64,000 bases of DNA, taken from the NCBI GenBank assembly GCA_946902985.2, contig OX336397.1, positions 152,575,890 to 152,639,889 on the forward strand, read 5' to 3'. The position numbers and the translations under genes were made by a program. This DNA is from Meconema thalassinum (taxonomy: Eukaryota > Arthropoda > Insecta > Orthoptera > Tettigoniidae). Below, piece after piece: positions 44,166-54,930 of the stretch (position 1 is the first letter of the stretch; every line of letters starts with the position of its first letter). The notes below the pieces were generated by a model. The model searched no databases and was not told the origin of the DNA. It saw only the letters and a program-made list of their open reading frames with translations.

Positions 44166-47030
44166 CAACCATAATCACAAAGATGTTCAAGCTTAAAATT
44201 TGTAGAACAAGAACTTCTTCTCGAAAAGTACACTAAATATCCATGAGAGAAATAGATAAGTGTACAAAAAGGCAACAGTCAACAAAGTTCATGTGGCCCA
44301 TCTACAAATTTCAGCCAAGTGAAATTTGACAATATACAAAGGGTGTTAATTAACTCCAATAATTCTTAAATGTGTGTTTTGAAAACCCGAGCAAACATTA
44401 AGCACCGTGTGCCGTAAGACCAGGAGACGGCCGTGGCCAAGGATAGAAATAAGTTTTAACTAGAAGTAATCTCAAAGGAATAATGATTGTTGTGCTCGGA
44501 ATTTACTAAATATTTCACCAGCAGGGCACTAATGAAAAATTTAGCGAAAGAATGAACCAAAAAAGTTTGATTGAGAAAGAACAACAACCAAGATGCACAG
44601 ATGGCAATGACCCTAGGTTGGAAGTTGGCTGAGTGAACTATACCAGCATTTAACAATCTAAAGAGAATCGTGGAACAAACTGGACAACATCGCATTTAAT
44701 GACCTTTTGTTTTGAGCACAAGAAATATAAGAAATAATTGCACAAGTTAACATGGAACATTTATAATGGCTTTCGTAAGTGAAAAAAGAGACTAGAGAAA
44801 TTAAAAATAAGCATTGCAGGTAACCCAGAATACTCTTCGAGTAAGGATCATGAACAGGAGTAGTGGAACACCACAAGTAGTTGCTGCTAATTATAGGTCT
44901 CAGACCAAAGATACACTAAAATGACTAAATAAAAGAATCTTGGAATTTATTTCTAAAGCTTGATTAAATATGCGAGTATCTCACATAATAGGGTGTCTCA
45001 GTAAACACAAGAAAGCTTGAAAAGGGGCTTGATCCTGAGATCCTGGGAACGGCAGGTGCATATGTATTAGAGCAATATAATGCAAGAAGGGAAAATTATT
45101 TGAACTTGAAAATAAGTGTTGGAAGTACCTAAGTAGTGAAATACTAATAAGCACCATAAAAAGCCTTTCAGCTAAATTCAGTTAAATTGTTCTCTAAGCT
45201 GAGCCGTACTCCAGAGCAGATGCTGCTAAGAAATTTGAAACTTTTCCAAGAGGGCCCTGATGGCAAGAGAAAGATGAAACTCGCTCTCGAAGGCACCAGA
45301 ATGATACAATGTCTAGACTGCAAGAAAATGCTAAGATTGGCCATACACAGTAACCACATGAAATCGTGTCTAGACGACAGCAACATGATGAAACTGGCCT
45401 TAGCCAGTACCAGAAGAAATATCCAACAATTATGTTTAGATTAAAAGAGTGGCTTACATACTACTTAGATTATATATATATTGGTTTATGGTATATGCAG
45501 AATTCTAATAGGGGGAAGATACCACTTTGATGTAACTTCCGGTTTACAAAAAGAATGTACTGATAAGTTGTTTATACCTGATTTGTTAGTGAAGGGGGAA
45601 AATGGGGTGGTAAGGAAAGCGGTTGTTTTCACTATTGTCCATGCATAATCTTTACTCTGGAAACTTATACGAGAACCAGATAATTTATGTCTCGATGCAC
45701 TGAAAAGTTATGTAAGTAGTTTTTGTTTGATAAATGTCACTATTTGACAAGTTAATATATTCCAGAAGAGGAGGTGTATTGCAATTTAATTTCAATTGAA
45801 GCATTTATGCGGTTTCTCGAAAGTCTTGGATTACTAGCGGTGTTAGTTCATTGAACCGTTAGAACTTGAAACAGGTGTATTTCGCTGTGACGTCACAGAC
45901 TTCGTATTTGAATACTCCTAGAACTATCTTGATTAATTTTCTGGGATTAGAAGAAGTTCAATACAATTCCCACGGTGGCCTCAATTATTTGGTGTTTGAC
46001 AGAATTTATAGAAAGTCCTACGATGCGCCAAACATAATTTGCAAATGCTCATCGCCATGCATTCCCTCGGAGGAAATGGACAATTAAAACAAGTAGATGC
46101 TCAGACATAACTAGTAAAATGTAGTACTTGGTGAAATGGTGTCTAGCCCGCTAGATAAAACTGCGATAAACGTTTCTGAAACAGCTTCATTGCAGATTTA
46201 AGCCAGATTTCTCTACTTATCTTTCGCATGATGAGTTGAGAGCGCAGGTTTAATGTAGGTTCACTACATGGCTACAACAATATGTCGGGCGATGGAACTG
46301 GCTCTCAGAGAGAGGTCAAAGCAGCTGCTTGGTTAACCAATAGGGTCTAAACGACGAGTGAAACAGCTCACAGCAGTGTGGCAGTGAGGCGCTGAAAGGG
46401 GCAGGAGGGAGAGCACTGTGTCGTGAGACACGGCGAATACAACTATGAAACAACAAATATCTTTCGCTTCCACAAATTTCTTGTCTTCAGGCAGAGTCCA
46501 AAAAGTGGAGTTCACGGAGTATAAAGCGCGAAGGTTGCCCTCTGGTGGGGATGAGCTGAGGTGGTAAGCCTTCTTCATCAGCCGTTAACAGAGAGTTCAC
46601 GTGTTGGCTGAAAGATAGCGCACCAAGATGAAGCTTGACGTTGCTAATGATCGGGGTGAAAGGCGACTCGTACTGTACCCTCAATTTCATGACTGGAATG
46701 CCTTTATGGGAAGGTAATATGTAAACATTTGTGAACATGAAGAGCGATACAGGATCATATGTTTCGCGACCCACAAGTTGACTTTGGATAGCGGTCAGGA
46801 CGAGAGAAATGGGGCGCATGCGTTGCCAGTACAAGTGTCACAGCTGATTGGTCAGTGGTATTGATTATTTTATCGACCAACAACAAGAGATAAATTATGC
46901 CCATAAGACGGGAATAATAGTTTTTTTTACACGTTCTGGTGTATTTTGACATGTCTGCAATTATAACAGGTGATGGATTATCAACTACTTTCAAGTAATG
47001 GAAATCTCATAAACACGGAAATAAGATATT
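44166..47030. other. Unassigned region
   Basis: No known gene or transposon recognised. The minus-strand frame at 46487-46834 is open for 115 codons but shows no domain I know. A small repeat-bearing frame at 45187-45444 is listed separately. A (TA)n run lies near 45471-45480. Confidence 0.4.
45187..45444 (+). CDS. Short ORF with three ~20-residue repeats, unknown
   Basis: An 85-codon frame starting MFSKLSRTPEQMLLRNLKLF. It contains three imperfect repeats of about 19-22 residues with the pattern K-M-K/R-L-A-(8-10 residues)-CLD: KMKLALEGTRMIQCLD, KMLRLAIHSNHMKSCLD and MMKLALASTRRNIQQLCLD. The underlying DNA is also repeated at about 57-66 bp. I know no family with this pattern. It may be coding or a short minisatellite. 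Confidence 0.2.
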   Translation: MFSKLSRTPEQMLLRNLKLFQEGPDGKRKMKLALEGTRMIQCLDCKKMLRLAIHSNHMKSCLDDSNMMKLALASTRRNIQQLCLD

Positions 47031-47035
47031 TGTAT

Positions 47036-47345
47036 CTTATCAGTACGAATTTTGAGCACTAGTAGCGCGACGGTCGGTGCGATCGGAGATGCGAGTTTGC
47101 CTGCCCGACGGAGAGGGTAGATTGGATTGTATCACGCACGAATACACATGTATAGAGTTACACCTGTGATTGGCGGGCAAGATCAAGTGAAACGCGAGTG
47201 AAAGTTCGTTTTGATTAGATTGTACTACCACTGTACAGCAGGGAGATTCCTAGTGTCGAAGAGGACTCCAGTTTCAGTACCGCATAGGATATTGCGAACG
47301 AAATGGAAATGCAGTTTGTCTTGCTAGACAACTGTTCATTATAGG
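47036..47345 (+). promoter_or_regulatory. Weak candidate first exon and start site of a host gene
   Basis: A locally GC-richer patch in AT-rich surroundings. It has an arthropod initiator-like TCAGTA (47039-47044), a run of CG dinucleotides (47066-47115) and a splice-donor-like ATAG|GTAAGC at 47342-47350. No protein frame is recognised, so this would be a 5' untranslated exon. The evidence is compositional only. Confidence 0.2.
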
Positions 47346-47751
47346 TAAGCCTTATATTTTTCTTGACAAGTGAATACTTGCTTTTACAAGCATATGGACA
47401 AGTTGCTAATTCAGATGCAATTCATCGCATTGGAACTGGCTGTATTGATACACACATCTTGTGTGTGTTGTGAGAACAATTAGTGCCTCTATTCGAGAAG
47501 CATTTCTCAATACGAGTGCATGGATATTGAAACTACTTCATTATATACAAGGCCTAACTTATATGTGTGTGTGACCTAACAACCATGTTGAGCAATTTGA
47601 TGTCGAGAGGAACGGCTGTTATGTGTTTCATAATTTAACTATGGGCGGTTAGGCGAGATAGACATGATTGTCACTGTGCGGGCGAGGTCACGAACATTTT
47701 GATGCTATCGGCATTGTTGCCCGCGCTGGTGAGTGTCTGTGAACACAGCTG

Positions 47752-48057
47752 TTGTATCGCTGTAAAATGTGTTTCACAATGACCCGGTTTCGCGAGGCTA
47801 GTGAACTTTATTATTCGAGCCGATATGGACGTCGCTTTGTGCTGCGATTATTAGGACGTTATCCAAAGATGAAAGGAACTGTCGTTGGTTTTAGAGTGGG
47901 ACATTCAATCAGGATGGGAGATGTCTGGAGACCCAGGGTTCGTTTCTCGTTTTCCTGGACAGTGAAGACCTCTACTGCCTACATGAAGGGAACAGTCATG
48001 AAGGACATGACTGTGTTCTTTCGTGATCTAAAAGAATCATCCAAGGTACAGAATTAA
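47752..48057 (+). CDS. Candidate exon or ORF, unknown
   Basis: A 101-codon open frame in moderately GC-rich sequence. It includes YYSSRYGRRFVLRLLGRYPK and a lysine/methionine-rich end. It contains a splice-donor-like CCAAG|GTACAG at about 48040-48050. It lies 400 bp downstream of the candidate first exon at 47036-47345. No domain is recognised. Confidence 0.2.
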   Translation: MYRCKMCFTMTRFREASELYYSSRYGRRFVLRLLGRYPKMKGTVVGFRVGHSIRMGDVWRPRVRFSFSWTVKTSTAYMKGTVMKDMTVFFRDLKESSKVQN

Positions 48058-51000
48058 GCCTCATCAATCGTAGCTAAGCATGTGTATTCTAACGTTGTCA
48101 CACTGCCACATACATTTCTTATAGGATTTTTGTAGAATGTCTAAGAATGGAGTTTAGGTTTGATCCTAGTGTCAAGTCTGAGTCTATTCTGGAGATTATT
48201 TTGATTCTACTTAAAGGATGCACCCATTGTAATTAAATGTATTGTAGTTTGATTTTATTTTGGTTACTGTAAATTCAAGTTTATTTAATGGGGAATTTAT
48301 TTAATGTAGAGAAGAGGAACTTTAGGCCACTCAAGATTCGTCATTACACGTGTTTGTTTTTGATTTATATAGTAAATGAACACTAGTTTTATGTCTTTAT
48401 ATGACATTACTCAAGTTTGGGTAGACTCCATTTGGAGTTTCTACTATAGTGCGACTAATAAGAAGACTTTTATACACTTCAAAGTGAAATTTCAGTATTC
48501 AGGTTGATTTTCGAATACTGCAGTAAGCTTTTTGAAGCTGGTTCAGTGAAGAAAGCGGATTTTTTTGATTTGCTAGGAATTTATATTCTGCTCTTCAGGT
48601 AAAGGGACGTTGATAGTATTTCTAATCGTGCAATGGAGAGCCGATTGATATGATCGCCCGGACCGATAGTGTAGGATGCTATTTGTCGTTCTTGACGCTA
48701 TTAGAGTAGATTTATTCCGAACTTTGACTTGATCCAGGTATTTTCTTCAGTAATTTTTTTGAGATTTTGCAATATGATTGCTTTGATAGATTCGTTTAAG
48801 ATTCATTATAGATGGACTATACATGTGTTTTTAAACACAGTTTGAAGACCTATGCATACATTCACCCTATTTTATTAACGCGAATCCCAGATTAGATTTA
48901 TGCGGAGGCAGATCTATCGCCAAAGTTTTAATTGTTATTTAACACTTATTGAAAGCTATGTATATTGATCGATAATAATAATAATAATAATAATAATATA
49001 AGAGCAAATGAAATAATAATTTAACAGTGATTAATTGAACTGTATAGAAACTTGTATAATTATAGCAACACTATTTCATTGTGAATTTGATCTGTTAAAT
49101 AAGCCGAATTCTTCATTCACTTAGGGAGGTGTTTAATTGAAGCACTAAAATTATATTAGTGACAGAAAATATAAACGATATGAATGCTTAGTGTAGCATG
49201 ATACTTAATGGTAAAGCCATGTAAAGGATAGTGTCCTTTATTATTAAAAGGGTTTTCAATGGAATATTCCAAGTTGTAGTATGAATGGCATTCCACCCAG
49301 ATGGATTTTGAAAGTAAGGATGATTATGGCTTAAGGCAATTTATTTCTGTATCGGTTCATGTTAATAGTCTCTTGTGGGAATCATGCATTTTAGGCATGT
49401 TGAAATAAACCTACCTGGTAAAATTTTCGAATATTTGTATCACTGCAATGCTTAACAGGCGTTATAATAATCACTAATTCAGATCTGGTGATGACTGTTC
49501 ATTTAAAGGGGATGTAAAATTAAATTAAAGAATTTAACTTCGACTTAGCTTAATTGTTTGGTCGGAAGAGATTAATAAAACCAGAAAAATACAGCAACCA
49601 CAAATATACTAAAACACATGGAAGGTGTCACTTCTGAATCCTGCGAAAACAATAAGAAGGTGTTACAAAATGACAGTACATTTGTATTATAGCTTTAGAT
49701 ACTTATTGTTCAGGGTATAAATTTGTATATCTTGTAAATATGAAAATTTTCAGGGATTCTATTTAAATGTTTCAATTGTTGCCAACATTTCTGTTGAACC
49801 ATGTAAATGATTGTTGTTCATATATTTGGGTAAAAAGCAGTCAATAACATTGATGAATATAGGGGCTGGCATTTTTCTCCAATGTTCATGAAACTTCGGT
49901 TGGAAGTTGGGCACTCTGCCTTAAATTATAATATAGTGACTTACACTATATTTTCCTTTCCTGAATAAATTTTCTTTAGTCAACTTTAAATCTTCGAAGT
50001 GTGATACTTTATAGAAACGATAAGAGAACACGTTAAGAAGGCCAGTGGTAGGTATTTCAGTGGTTTTCCACACACCAGGGATTGCGTTCATCGTTATTCT
50101 TGTGCTTTTGAGCTTTCTTATGTCGTTCACCATGGTTTTTCTTAACGTAGTCTCAGTTAGAATTCCTGTACCCCATTTCCTCGTCTCATGTTGGGTAGAA
50201 TCTGGGGAATTTTCTAGCCGGGGTTTTCTGGTTCTACGATCCAGTTGTCATCGTTGGATTCCAACATGCTGATGGTAGGTATTTCGGGTACAGTACGCTA
50301 CAACATACTTTCAACGAACATGAGAAAATGCACAACAACGGGGCGAAACAGAAAAAGTATGTTGGTGGTATGCACGGAAGAAAATATTAATAGAAGGCAA
50401 AAATCAAAGAGAACCCAAGGTGGGTGCAGATTACTGAACGTTAAAGTGTATGTTCAAAGAATATACAACAATGTTTTATCGTTAGGCGTCTCTTATGCGT
50501 CAAGTGTTACTCCCTCGTCGCGTGACCTTCGAAAATGAAATCTACGGACTAAAACTCTCATTTGCAAGAATTACACAGAATTAGTTTTCTCCAAATGCGG
50601 AAAGCGGAAAACAACTCTGAAGACTTTAGTTCTTCCTCTAGTTACAAACTCTTTGGCATATATGTCACCGTCTATTCCATTTTCTCAAGTTATTTCTGAT
50701 TGTTGTGACAGTAGTGACGTGCTTAAATCTTCCTACGAAAAGCCACGCCATTTTGTCTATGGCTTGAAGTTCCGCATCTTCGTTTGTACCAACTGATGAT
50801 GCCCGCTTGAGCTGTTGGAAATTTCTGTTCCTATTTATTCTGGACGCAACGTCCGCGAAAAGGTGATTATCCTCATTAGAGTAGATGACTTCCCATGAGA
50901 CAGCATCCTCTGTATCTATGTAAAGTCTTGCCTCCGTTGTAGTAGATCCCTACTAGTAACTAGGGAGAGCCCTTCTGTATTAGATCGTGCTGTACTGTCA

Positions 51001-51556
51001 TCATTCTTGAAAGCAGTGCGATTTTTTCTAGTTCTTCTAGATACAATTTCTGAAAAAAGTGAGCATAGATCGATTAAAAGCTTCTTTCAATGACATTAGC
51101 AATGTAAACGTACGGTAAGTGAAGTTCCCTTATTAGTCAACTACGTTGTCAAACACGATTTTGTAAACAAAGGCCGTCAAAGTCAGAAGCAGAAGAAGTA
51201 CAGAATTCAGTGAGGTATGAACTTACCATAAATGCGTCTGTCTCCCTTAGATATCGATGTAACACCGTAAAGTACCAAGGGCCCGGGGCACGGCGCATCG
51301 GAAAGCGTTCAGTTTACAACCGGCGAGCTCCATGACAGTTTCCCTCAGCCAACCCATAAATGAGATGCATGTAGGCGCATTCTTTATTAGAAGAATCGTC
51401 CACCATAGTGAATGTGTCACTTCCACGCTGTGGTGTGGAAGTGAAGAATCTCCTGTGTTTCGGGTCTGAAGTAAACCCCACAGAATGTGTCGTGCAACCT
51501 GCAGTGGCAGCCGTGTGTTTACTCCAAGGCACGGTGGAAGCGCCACCATGTCCCAG
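48058..51556. other. Unassigned spacer with a possible LINE ORF1 remnant
   Basis: Mostly AT-rich with no recognised gene. A trinucleotide ATA run lies at 48972-49002. At 50690-50790 the minus strand encodes KMAWLFVGRFKHVTTVTTI, which resembles the C-terminal 'WLYVGR' region of some LINE ORF1 proteins from memory; neighbouring minus-strand frames may belong to it. 51240-51556 is GC-richer and is the insertion site of the LTR retrotransposon. Confidence 0.4.
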
Positions 51557-51591
51557 TGAACCGTTTTTATCAGGTTCATTATTTTTTGTCA

Positions 51592-51636
<45 letters not shown>

Positions 51637-53525
51637 CACCATTTCCTTCATGTCTCATTATTGTGACATACGTTTCTCTGTCTTACCTACTGCGTTCAAA
51701 CTTTGTAATTCTGCGTAAATGTTTCGTCAGATGGTGAAACTTTTCACCCCTACTGACACAGTTTTACCATTGGTTGAAGCATAACTTGTTGCTAAGCTTT
51801 GCTTCTCCCATTGGCCCCCTTTATGTTCTGGAGAGGGGATGTTTCTACGACTTATTTTTCTCGGGCTCGTTACTACTTTCCTTTAGAGAAGGTTGCTCCC
51901 CTTCCAATTTGAGCCGTCAGATAGACGGACGTGTGTGCACGTGTCAGGCCTTTGCCCGCACCCAGAAAGCAACTAAGCGTAAGTACGATTCGATCACTTG
52001 ACTTATCGGGCATGCTATCATTTTTGAATTTCAGTTTATCCATTTTTTATTTTATTTTTGTGTCTCCTTTGATTCACTTACAATTTCCCTTTCTTATGAT
52101 GATGTGAATTCGATCCATGAACCCAAGTCCCTTCGCCTTTGTTTACGTTAGTTTAGCGAAGCCTCTGTGTTTATTTGTCATCCCTACCTTTCATGCAATC
52201 GGTATTATTTTTACTCAAATCTCTCAGGTCTGAAATATATGCTATTTTTCTACGAGGCTTAATTATGCTCTGTATTGCGTCACCACCTGGTTCGGCGTTC
52301 TTTTATGACGACCTCCGGTGGATTGTCGCATCAGAGCCTTGTTTTTATGGATGGAATCGGCGAAGTTACGGAGCTGAGTCTCACGTCTACAGTCAGATCC
52401 TCCCTCTGTTTTATTGAAATGTATGTGAGCGATGGTCATCGTGCTAATTACTGTCCATGCGCCGCATTACTTTCTTTGTTTCATCGTATGTCGTTGTGAT
52501 TCGGCACTTCTACCTCTGTGTAAGCCTACATCTTCCTACGAAGCATATTTCTTAGCAGATTGATTTTTTTTATTTCCTGTCCCGGTAATGTCACGTAATT
52601 TAATGTAATTTTCATTTCCTTTATTTTTATGTGTTAATTTTGTGTTGCTTCTTCTGGCTTCGTTATATTACGTAACTCCGTGTCATCCCCCACCCCCGTT
52701 TCCTACATACGCACTCCTCCCATCCCCACCACTTTCACCCCCTACCCCATGATTTCACAACATCATGAGCGTTTTAGTTCTGCTTTTGGCGCAGAGCATT
52801 CTAGTCCAGGTCATCCTCGTAAGTAGAGGTGTTCTCTTATTCGACTCGTCCATACTCTCTATCTTTTTTTTTTTTTTTTTTTGTATTTTAAATTTTGGTT
52901 ATCGAGTCGCGCTTACGGTTTAGTTGCACATTGATTGTAAGTACATTTTAATTAATCTTGTTTCATCTTTGTTTGTGCTTAAGTTCATTTATACACTTTT
53001 CTCTTGATATTGTTTTTGTGTACCCCTTTCATAGGTACCATCTTTAATTTTAATTTAATTTTGTTTGTTATTAAGTGATTTTAATACCTCTTCAAGTTTA
53101 CCTTTCATTTTGTGTTTAGATTTAATCCTTACTTTTATGCGCACCTGTTTTAGTTTGCTTTAAATACATTAGTAAGTAGTTCATTTTGGTTTCATCCTCT
53201 TTCATTTGTAATTTTAAGTTCCCTCATCTCTCGTTCGATTTCGTCGGTCTTGGCTTCGTATTGTAACGCAGTCACGACCTACACGCTTCTGGGTTCTTCG
53301 ATCAATTAGATAAATTTAATTCCGCTTTTGATTTGTTTTATACAATTCATTCGTTTCCTTTTTTGGAAAGTACTTTTCTTTCGATCCGGAATCTTGGGCC
53401 CAGCACGCATCGAAAGAGACATCCTTTCCCCGCTCCTTAGCGATCCTGTTTAAGTTGTTGTTTTCGCTTCCGCTGTATTCCTCATGCCTCTGCTATTTGT
53501 ATAACGTAAAAGCACAAGCGGTGCA
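51557..53525 (+). repeat. 5' long terminal repeat
   Basis: Begins TGAACCG and ends GGTGCA (TG...CA), 1969 bp, long for an insect gypsy element. It contains a TTA trinucleotide run (51592-51635) and a poly-T run (about 52864-52882). The RNA start and polyadenylation sites should lie here, but I could not place them with confidence. Short open frames repeat in both LTRs and are not considered genes. Confidence 0.95.
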
Positions 53526-53527
53526 AA

Positions 53528-53542
53528 TGGTAAATCAGAGCG
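53528..53542 (+). promoter_or_regulatory. Probable primer-binding site
   Basis: TGGTAAATCAGAGCG starts two bases after the 5' LTR. Its TGG complements the universal tRNA CCA end, the usual position for first-strand priming. I could not identify the matching tRNA. Confidence 0.55.
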
Positions 53543-53829
53543 TGGTTAAACGCGAAATCGTCCCCTTTAGGTTACCAAACTTATGTTATTTTTTTTCAAT
53601 TATTACAACGTTGTCTTTCTGAGTTAAAGATACCTGTACTGAATTGTTCCCCCATCCTTGAAGAAAGTGTGGAGTGTGAAAGCATTTCTCGAGTGAACAA
53701 GACATCCAAAGAATCTAGTTCCGAGGTGAAGAGTGCAACAAGTTAGTGAGTACTTCGCAACGCTGGAATAGGACATATTACGGTATTGTGACCTTTATTT
53801 TACTAAGTTAAAGTGTTTTACTTTTCTCC

Positions 53830-54930
53830 TTGTCTATTGTCATGTCTAAGTCAGAATTCCCACCCGTCAAAAAGGAGTTAAATTTTATGGGCTTTGAATC
53901 TTTAACAATGCCCACGCCACTATTGCAAGATACGACACAGGACCTGCTAATGATAGACCCTCCCCTTTTAGATCGCTCCATCGCCCCTGTTGGCACTGTT
54001 AATAGTGCTCGCCACAACGAAAATGTTGCATCAGTAGTGAGTAGGTGGGGTTTGACTTTTTCCGGAGAAAACAATACCTCATCAGTTTTTTGTTTTATCC
54101 AACGTGTGGAGGAATTGTGTCATTGTCACGATATTAATCCCGACAGTATTGTACGCTGCTTACCTATTCTTTTGTCTGGAAAAGCGCTGATGTGGCATCG
54201 CACTTCTCCAAATTTTTATAAGTCATGGGACGAATTTGTTGGGTGCATTAAGGACCGTTTCACGCCGCAAGATTTCGATTTCGCTCTCAAACAAGAAATA
54301 TACTCCCGCACTCAGGCTCCTGGGGAGATGAACGACGATTATGTAACCTCAGTCCGTCTGTTAGCAGCGAACCTCCCCCAACCCTTTCATCCCAGGGATC
54401 TGTTGGAAATTATATACAGGAATTTAAATCCCACTTATAAATACTTCATTCGGCGTACATCTGTTTTTTCCATCGAGGACATCATATTGCAAGGCCGTGA
54501 GTATGAATCAAATGCACGAGCCTGTTCGAACTATACTCCACCTCCAAGAGCCGATAATACGATTTTCCCCGAGTTAGCCTACTCCCCCCAGACAACATTG
54601 TCTAACCCAGCTGTCGACCGAACAAAAGACGACACCTTACGGTTTAAGCCGTCTGCTCGCTGTGCTGAGTCCCTTTCTAAGAATTCTAATCCAGGCCCTT
54701 CTGTGGCTCGTAATTCTTATGCTGTTTCCCGTGAAAAGACTACACAAAACCCAACAACAATCGCACGCAATGTTTCTTCTGGTCGCATAACTTGTTGGAA
54801 CTGTAATGAACTTGGACATCATTTTAACATGTGTTCTTTAAAACGCCGAAAATTCTGTTTTGGCTGTGGGATGAATGAGGTCACGACTCGTTCCTGTCCG
54901 AATTGTAATTCCAACCAGGAAAACTCATAG
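53830..54930 (+). CDS. gag: gag polyprotein (capsid and nucleocapsid)
   Basis: A 366-codon open frame. Residues about 70-230 resemble the retrotransposon capsid-type gag domain (WHRTSPNFYKSWDEF and DRFTPQDFDFALKQEIYSRT blocks). It would form the particle that packages element RNA in the cytoplasm. The C terminus has a zinc knuckle CWNCNELGHHFNMC (C-x2-C-x4-H-x4-C, about residues 318-331). A second cysteine-rich motif, CFGCGMNEVTTRSCPNC, has no histidine and is non-canonical. A second in-frame ATG five codons in (53842) is an equally good start. The frame overlaps the pol frame by 22 bases (54909-54930). Confidence 0.93.
   Translation: MSIVMSKSEFPPVKKELNFMGFESLTMPTPLLQDTTQDLLMIDPPLLDRSIAPVGTVNSARHNENVASVVSRWGLTFSGENNTSSVFCFIQRVEELCHCHDINPDSIVRCLPILLSGKALMWHRTSPNFYKSWDEFVGCIKDRFTPQDFDFALKQEIYSRTQAPGEMNDDYVTSVRLLAANLPQPFHPRDLLEIIYRNLNPTYKYFIRRTSVFSIEDIILQGREYESNARACSNYTPPPRADNTIFPELAYSPQTTLSNPAVDRTKDDTLRFKPSARCAESLSKNSNPGPSVARNSYAVSREKTTQNPTTIARNVSSGRITCWNCNELGHHFNMCSLKRRKFCFGCGMNEVTTRSCPNCNSNQENS

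Noticed and set aside
46487..46834. 115-codon minus-strand frame as a host gene
   Set aside because: No recognisable domain, no supporting splice or promoter signals; left as unassigned.
51314..51658. Poly-asparagine protein on the minus strand (also 59213-59422)
   Set aside because: Produced by the TTA trinucleotide run in both LTRs, not a gene.
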